A stretch of 44,944 nucleotides of DNA from Planctomycetales bacterium (GTDB lineage: Bacteria > Planctomycetota > SZUA-567), in NCBI GenBank assembly GCA_025997475.1, contig BNUQ01000011.1, forward strand, positions 1 through 44,944, written 5' to 3'. The notes beneath the pieces are model-generated. The model was not told the origin of the DNA. It worked only from the letters and a program-made list of their open reading frames with translations, and ran no database searches. A program made the translations under genes and the position numbers. Below are positions 41,201 through 44,944 of this stretch, piece after piece (position 1 is the stretch's first letter; every line of letters begins with the position of its first letter).

Positions 41201-43155
41201 GCGGCGCGAAACAAATAATACGGCGCGGCGATTTGCGTTTGCGCCATCCCGACGGTGTCTTCGTCGAGTTCGCCGATGTCCGGCGAGGCGGCGGCGTTGG
41301 CGTCGGTCAGGACGCGCATTAAATCGGCGTGCAGTTTTTCGGCGTGTTCGAGTGGCGCCGCCGCGTCGCCGGTGGCGCCGTCGGCGATTTCATACTGGGC
41401 GCGGGCGATATTGGCGAGCGCCTGCGCGTAGGCGCGCCAGCCGAGTTGCCGCGCCGCGCGCGGCGCGGGCGATTCGACAAAATAGCGTTGAAAAATTCGC
41501 GCGACGCGGTCGGACGGATACGGATAACGGGCAACGTCGGCTTCCGCCTGCCGCCGCTGTTCGGGGCGCATCTGATTTAATTCCGCCGTCGTAAAGCCGG
41601 TGAAACGCGGCGCGGGCTTGCCGTCGGCGGCGACGAGCGGTTCGCGCTGAAAACCGAGCGCCGACATCCAGTAGGCGTAAGGCGCGTAGTCGTCGCGCCA
41701 AAAACTTTTGGCGATTTTGTCGCCGATGTAACGCTCGGCGTTTTTCGCGATGTTGTCGCGTTGCTCCGCCGTCGCCGGATAAATTTCCGCCGTTTGCCCC
41801 CACGCCGCTTCCGCCAAATGTTGCATCGCCAGCATCGTCGCCGCGAATTTTTCCAACAGTTCGCGTTGTGCCTTCGCCGCGGCGGGGTCGGAATTATGTT
41901 GATAAGCGTCCGCCAATTCCGTCAACGTCGCCGGCATCGGCGCGAGGAGCGCGTCGGCTTCCGCCAACCCCTGATAGTAAAAATACGCCGCCATTTTCAG
42001 CGCGTTGTCGTTGACGGCGGACGCGGACATCAGCGCGAGGTCGCTGTCGCTGAATTGCGCGGCTTCCGGCGCCGCGCCGCGCGCCGCACGGCGTCCGTTT
42101 TCGTCGAACCAGTCGTCGCCGGGGAAAAAGTAGGCGCTACGGTCCGCCAACATTTGTAGCCGCGCGTTGAACAATAAATTTTCGGCGCACCGGAAATACG
42201 CGGACAACAGCGCGCCGCCGGCTTCGTAATACGCCAGCGAACCCGGAATCAGCCGCGCGCGAATGGCGGCGAATTCGCGAACGACGGCGGGCATTTTCGC
42301 CAATTTATCCCGCAAATTATTGCCGAGGAGCAACCGTTGCGCCTGCAACTCCGCCGCGGCTTGGCGCAAATAATTGGCGCTCGTCGCCGTGTAGGGCTGA
42401 CCGGTCAGCGGATTCTGTTCGCTCAATCGCGCCAAATGCCGCTCGGCAAGGTCGGCGAAGCGTTCGCGCACCAGCACGCGCGCGAAGTCGATTTCGTGGT
42501 CGAGCAACGCGCGGGTTTTCGTCTCCTCGGCCGTCGGCGCGGCGGTAAGTTCGAGCGCCGCCACGCCGCCCGCGCCGTAGCCGTAAAGCGCGTCGAGCCG
42601 CGAGCGGAGCGCGGCGATTTTTTCATTTTCGCGCCGCAGTTGGGCGCGGAGTTGGTCGCGCTGTTCGGTGAGGCGGTCGAGTTGTTGTTGCGGCGCGCGC
42701 GTCAGGCTTTGCGTGAATTTTTGCATATTCTCGCGCTGGCGGCGCAGTTGCGGATTGTCCGGTTGCGCCGCGAGCATCCGCAAATAACTTTTCACGCGGG
42801 CGGCGTAGGGCGAGAGGTTGTGTTGGCGCGCCAATTTGTCGATGGCTTTCGCGGTTCTCTCGTCGTAGCGGCGGTCGGCGTTTTCGGCGATGAATTGGTC
42901 AAACGCGCCGAGCGCGAGCCCGAACGTTTTCAATTCTTCGGTCGGCGCTTTCATTTGGTCGCGGAGCGCGTTCAGCGGCGCGGCGATTTCCTCTAACCGC
43001 GCTTTTTCCGCGGCAATCTCCTGCCGGAGTTGGCGGGACAATTCGCGCTCGTCGCGCGACAGCGGACGCTTCGGCTCTTTGTCCTCCGCCAATATCTCGC
43101 CGCCCGCCGCCCCGCGCGCCGCGAAGAGAAACAAGATGAGGAGGAGAAGGCGCAT
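38263..43155 (-). CDS. Giant exported helical-repeat protein (1630 aa), function unknown
   Basis: The first ~19 residues (MRLLLLILFLFAARGAAGG) form a signal peptide. Residues about 25-190 are charged coiled coil (RELSRQLRQEIAAEKARLEE, RLTEQRDQLRAQLRR). The rest is Ala/Leu/Arg-rich with paired helices of the TPR type, for example YFYYQGLAEADALLAPM, YLFRAARAVKLDDKNQATTW and YDRAVATIDTLTQYDAAHP. No catalytic domain, no barrel and no membrane anchor was seen. With the 662- and 511-residue exported proteins it is one of three large unknown envelope proteins here. Scaffold or complex-assembly role is a guess. The stop lies within a heptamer array. Confidence 0.7.
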   Translation of the reverse strand: MRLLLLILFLFAARGAAGGEILAEDKEPKRPLSRDERELSRQLRQEIAAEKARLEEIAAPLNALRDQMKAPTEELKTFGLALGAFDQFIAENADRRYDERTAKAIDKLARQHNLSPYAARVKSYLRMLAAQPDNPQLRRQRENMQKFTQSLTRAPQQQLDRLTEQRDQLRAQLRRENEKIAALRSRLDALYGYGAGGVAALELTAAPTAEETKTRALLDHEIDFARVLVRERFADLAERHLARLSEQNPLTGQPYTATSANYLRQAAAELQAQRLLLGNNLRDKLAKMPAVVREFAAIRARLIPGSLAYYEAGGALLSAYFRCAENLLFNARLQMLADRSAYFFPGDDWFDENGRRAARGAAPEAAQFSDSDLALMSASAVNDNALKMAAYFYYQGLAEADALLAPMPATLTELADAYQHNSDPAAAKAQRELLEKFAATMLAMQHLAEAAWGQTAEIYPATAEQRDNIAKNAERYIGDKIAKSFWRDDYAPYAYWMSALGFQREPLVAADGKPAPRFTGFTTAELNQMRPEQRRQAEADVARYPYPSDRVARIFQRYFVESPAPRAARQLGWRAYAQALANIARAQYEIADGATGDAAAPLEHAEKLHADLMRVLTDANAAASPDIGELDEDTVGMAQTQIAAPYYLFRAARAVKLDDKNQATTWAQMALDAAAFAQTSADAPTRARGDEQTKLLLDFGKKNQLALATGNDDSKSLPLLVGEAERAYRDGVATERAGRAAAADFNRARAAYVGALAQAARLQRPSDRDRFVPRCLYRLAAIAKRLQDDDAAFVAASLLVQEFRDDFAEKSRNYPAAEFPGARAYFPAALNLLRDTARRRVQTQGTDASRRDYIDALEMCVRYGNEHDDYLRLIDACKAGGQLTQAIKLIAEMSPTNDRYVLLQLFGATLWLEREREIALELETAKNPAATPEELTRARAQTLALAQKFIDLHAETAALSNDGATLPEKRRQIFLQEKNELSDARFMPLLAANAAADWAGTVAAADKFLATFATAVAATDKEKNYQNEAAGLKAEAQLRLVDWEKLDLPVAVARLKKINDAAQRIAAPRFAATLAAQFNAAWQRLEQRAAALGATATAQQCQAAALNWQGRSEAGIYHDLRSALKAMSDAEERRSWTRAVETGKKLVEFWGDARFTAGSLFQPGKTAADLTTMFPPVREKVEKIFPPAALSAVKDSPTALTDKLNEWLATPYAPHLPVWRAALAAAEINAAGREGVWRQARRLAAAPTAVAVEQLQARAYLTRLDQTSNENLVKRTVIETAYPQALFQRPFTPRLPPPAQFYEQLAVRGYVSEAGREKAAVFIAMLDPLLSLDDARRVFGKNYPRRRGGKCLWSAWQEQLKNAASPEAQAAWQRLLDAVETPLVTLLYGEPDAHGQMVKRDYDRAVATIDTLTQYDAAHPTDDHGGKLPFAAALKNLRAALVFESWLLRAKRAYVDALLNDNDYETAEDYVERLRAFSPHDRSLMLDLAKVYLAEARYADRQKTPRPYAVTGEKNPAALFAQAMVESLQCLRRSPPQSDLWWEAHLLSIEIELSAAEARQKAGMTGEIPQLTVPTTNPATGEPLATQVSLRPTATILNNLAITVRRDLQTPNLSAERRQQLSGFAARLSN

Positions 43156-43163
43156 AAGAGTTC

Positions 43164-43270
43164 CAATGAAGAATGCAGAATTAAGAATTAAGAATTTCGG
43201 AGTTTTTATTCTTCAAAAGCGCAAGCGCGCGAAGCGTGATTTTGATAATCAATCCCCAAAGTTTGTAATT
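43164..43270. repeat. AAGAATTAAGAATT-type inverted repeat
   Basis: Left arm GCAGAATTAAGAATTAAGAAT, core TTCGGAGTTTTTATTCTTCA and GCGCAAGCGCGCGAAGCG, right arm CAAAGTTTGTAATTTAGAG (degenerate). Upstream of the 1630-aa gene. Confidence 0.6.
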
Positions 43271-43296
43271 TAGAGTTGTCGCAAAATGCGGTGGTT

Positions 43297-43470
43297 CTAT
43301 TCAATTGCCACGCCCTTTAGGGCGTGGTCGGCGCTTCTCTAAAATGGGCTTTAGCCCAAATAAATCATTCGGCTAAAGCCGATGGAATGAGACCACATTT
43401 TTATTTTGGGCTAAAGCCCATTTCTTTTTTGCCCGCTATCCACGCCTTAAAAGGCGTGGCAATTGAATAG
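43297..43470. repeat. Intact TTGCCACGCC foldback element
   Basis: Perfect 18-bp inverted ends: CTATTCAATTGCCACGCC (43297-43314) and GGCGTGGCAATTGAATAG (43453-43470). Inside are GGGCTTTAGCCC, CGGCTAAAGCCG and GGGCTAAAGCCC hairpins. The best-preserved member of the family at 15887, 17380 and 24221. No gene in 43156-43496. Confidence 0.88.
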
Positions 43471-43496
43471 GACAATTCTTAATTTTTAATTGCTTG

Positions 43497-44669
43497 TTAC
43501 CACACCGTCGGCAACAACATCCCGCCGAGCCAGACGGTTATCGCGACGAACACCGCCGCCAGCGCGAGTTTCGTCAGATAAACGTGTTTCCGCGCTATGC
43601 CCCCGATTTGCTCGCCGGTCATACCGAAAAAGGTCAGCAGAAAAACCGCGACGAGCGGCAGAATAAACATCACGTTATACAGGAGCAACAAAAAATAGCC
43701 GCGCGTTTTTTCCACGCCGTCGCTGATTAGTCCGGTGATGACCGGCATATACGTTTGACCGGTGCAAGCCGCTTCGAGCAACGACACGACAATGCCGCTG
43801 ACGAACGCGCCCGCCATTAGCGACCCGCTATACGCCGCGCCGCGCAACCGTTTGCGGATGCGGTTTTTCAAACCGTCCGGCAGGACGAGCAACATTTTTT
43901 CTTTGCCGCCGCTTCGCCACGCGCGCCAAAAATCAATCAGCGACAACACCGCCGCCACCGCGACTAACGCCAGCGCCAGCCATTTAATCGCCAGCGCCAC
44001 CCACTTGAACATCGGCGACGCGCCGAAGTATTCCATTATTTCAAAGAACGCCGCGCCGAGCGCGAGATAAGTCAAAAACACCGCGACGATAAACGCGACG
44101 CCGGTGGCTAAAATCAGCCGCCGCTCACGCCCCGCCGCCGTCAACATCGACACAAATAAAATCACCGTCGCAAACGCGCAGGGATTAAAACCGTCAATCA
44201 AACCCGTCGCCAAAACGAGCGGCAACGTCGTGCGCTTGGCGAAAATTCCCGCGTTGTCCGCCGCCGCGCTTGCCGCCGCGTCGCCGCTACCCGCGCCAAA
44301 CGGGGCGAAGTCCGGCGTGGTCGCGCCGTCGGCGAGCGCTTTTTCGATGGCGGGAAACAGCCGTTCTTTGATTTCGTCGCCGTCGAGACACGTCTTGCCG
44401 AAAAAGAGCGCCTGCGTGGGCGTGTCGCCGCGCCCGTAAAAATCCAGCGCTAAAATCATCGAATTGAACACGTTTTTGTCGGAGGAATGGTCGTGGCGGA
44501 TGACCTGAATGCGGTCGCCGAAATGCTTTTCGGCGGCGGCGACTTTTTGCTTCGCCGGCTCGCACAACGGACACGTCGGCGTGTAATAAAAATGCATCAG
44601 CAACGGCTCGCCCGCGCCCGCCGCCGCGCATAACCATAACGAGAAAATAAGCGCTTGGAAAAATCGCAT
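43497..44669 (-). CDS. Thioredoxin-like / CcdA (DsbD-type) fusion membrane protein
   Basis: 390 residues. GGAGAAAAAATT precedes the ATG at 44669 (another ATG at 44693 is less likely). Signal peptide 1-19, then a thioredoxin-like domain with FYYTPTCPLCEPAKQ (CPLC near 33-36), then a polytopic region with GLIDGFNPCAFATVILFVSML, FLTYLALGAAFFEIM and VVSLLEAACTGQTYMPVITGL. Pro-Cys and Ala-Cys-Thr pairs in opposing helices are the CcdA/DsbD transmembrane redox site. It likely passes electrons from the cytoplasm to the periplasm for thiol reduction or cytochrome maturation. The DsbD order (thioredoxin at the C-terminus) is reversed here. Confidence 0.88.
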   Translation of the reverse strand: MRFFQALIFSLWLCAAAGAGEPLLMHFYYTPTCPLCEPAKQKVAAAEKHFGDRIQVIRHDHSSDKNVFNSMILALDFYGRGDTPTQALFFGKTCLDGDEIKERLFPAIEKALADGATTPDFAPFGAGSGDAAASAAADNAGIFAKRTTLPLVLATGLIDGFNPCAFATVILFVSMLTAAGRERRLILATGVAFIVAVFLTYLALGAAFFEIMEYFGASPMFKWVALAIKWLALALVAVAAVLSLIDFWRAWRSGGKEKMLLVLPDGLKNRIRKRLRGAAYSGSLMAGAFVSGIVVSLLEAACTGQTYMPVITGLISDGVEKTRGYFLLLLYNVMFILPLVAVFLLTFFGMTGEQIGGIARKHVYLTKLALAAVFVAITVWLGGMLLPTVW

Positions 44670-44736
44670 AATTTTTTCTCCGAATAAGAGCAAGAGCGTG
44701 TTCGCGAATTTTCACGAAATTAACGCGAACTAAAAC

Positions 44737-44769
44737 CGATTAACCGGAAGTTTCGGCTTCGGGTTAATT
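44737..44769. repeat. Hairpin ATTAACCGGAAG..CTTCGGGTTAAT
   Basis: Imperfect hairpin in the leader of the thioredoxin-CcdA gene; may be regulatory or a repeat fragment. Confidence 0.4.
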
Positions 44770-44810
44770 CGTCTAATGCGCGGAGACGCTCTTTTTAATT
44801 GACGGTGGTT

Positions 44811-44822
44811 GAACAGGTCTAT
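44811..44822. repeat. Right-end fragment of the 163-bp element
   Basis: TTGAACAGGTCTA lies immediately left of copy 4, giving a perfect local palindrome GAACAGGTCTATTAGACCTG around 44822. Confidence 0.6.
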
Positions 44823-44944
44823 TAGACCTGTTCGACAACCAATTCGCGGCATCTTTTCGGTTAATTTTTCGTCCCGCTACGTCAAAATTCCTTGCAATAC
44901 TCTCGGTATTGCTTCGTCATTTTTCCTGGCGGGACGGAAAATTA
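44823..44944. mobile_element. 163-bp foldback element, copy 4 (cut by window edge)
   Basis: Left end TAGACCTGTTC and the internal GCAATAC-TCTCG-GTATTGC hairpin match the other copies; the right end is outside the window. Slightly diverged (GTCCCGCTACGTC, CTGGCGGGACGG). Confidence 0.85.

Noticed and set aside
38884..42996. Several plus-strand frames of 80-255 codons opposite the 1630-aa gene
   Set aside because: Arg/Ala-rich antisense shadows without ribosome sites or motifs; the minus frame has a signal peptide and is continuous.

Overview
The window looks like a chromosome segment of a diderm, probably anaerobic bacterium. It has G+C-rich coding DNA and long A+T-rich, repeat-filled gaps. 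Outer-membrane traits are a 480-residue porin with a signal peptide, two lipoproteins with LTAC lipoboxes and a LolA/LolB-like lipoprotein. Anaerobic or redox traits are a rubredoxin, a NifB-type radical SAM protein and a small protein resembling the C-terminus of anaerobic ribonucleotide reductase. The taxon cannot be fixed by eye. Lineages of the Planctomycetota-Verrucomicrobiota-Lentisphaerota type would fit, but this is a guess.

Layout. 1-3.5 kb: a MazE/MazF toxin-antitoxin pair cut by the left edge, a rubredoxin and a YhaN/SbcC-like ATPase, all on the minus strand. 3.5-8.3 kb: an unknown exported protein, a small unknown protein and cysteinyl-tRNA synthetase. 8.8-15.8 kb: a DNA-binding-like protein, a thioredoxin-fold protein fused to a degenerate caspase-like domain, a PilZ-like membrane protein, a secreted helical-repeat protein, MreC, a lipoprotein and a small antitoxin-like protein. 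16.1-23.1 kb: class II aldolase, ComEC, two unknown proteins (one a coiled-coil membrane protein) and the porin. 23.2-25.4 kb: a dense palindrome and tandem-repeat zone holding a retropepsin-like protease and a single-domain HUH (Y1) transposase of the IS200/REP-associated kind. 25.4-29.4 kb: purine nucleoside phosphorylase, tRNA-Asn, a ZnuC/ZnuB-type metal transporter and a lipoprotein. 29.6-38.2 kb: HU, the NrdD-tail-like protein, an EI24/CysZ-like protein with acylphosphatase, a DUF58 protein, two more membrane proteins, an RluD-family pseudouridine synthase, CinA and NifB. 38.2-44.7 kb: a 1630-residue exported protein and a thioredoxin-CcdA fusion.

The dominant unexplained feature is the intergenic DNA. 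At least five families of foldback or modular hairpin sequence recur in nearly every gap: (i) a 163-bp element ending in TAGACCTGTTC / GAACAGGTCTA (three full copies, one cut by the window end, plus end fragments); (ii) elements with ends like CTCAYGTTACGCG around variable hairpin cargo, including a 370-bp copy with a nested multi-branched fold; (iii) inverted arrays of 7-bp units (GAAAGTT, TAGAGTT, TTAACAA) around a conserved GCGCTTCGCG core; (iv) elements bounded by TTGCCACGCC / GGCGTGGCAA; (v) a CCACCGCAACGCGGTGG / GCCCTGCAAGGGC modular family with a 98-99 bp tandem array. The HUH transposase sits inside family v. Several repeats enter gene ends and supply stop codons and short C-terminal tails.

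Most genes stand alone or in pairs. Supported pairs are mazE-mazF (7-nt overlap), the EI24 protein with acylphosphatase (4-nt overlap), and znuC with znuB (same strand, with a foldback repeat between them).
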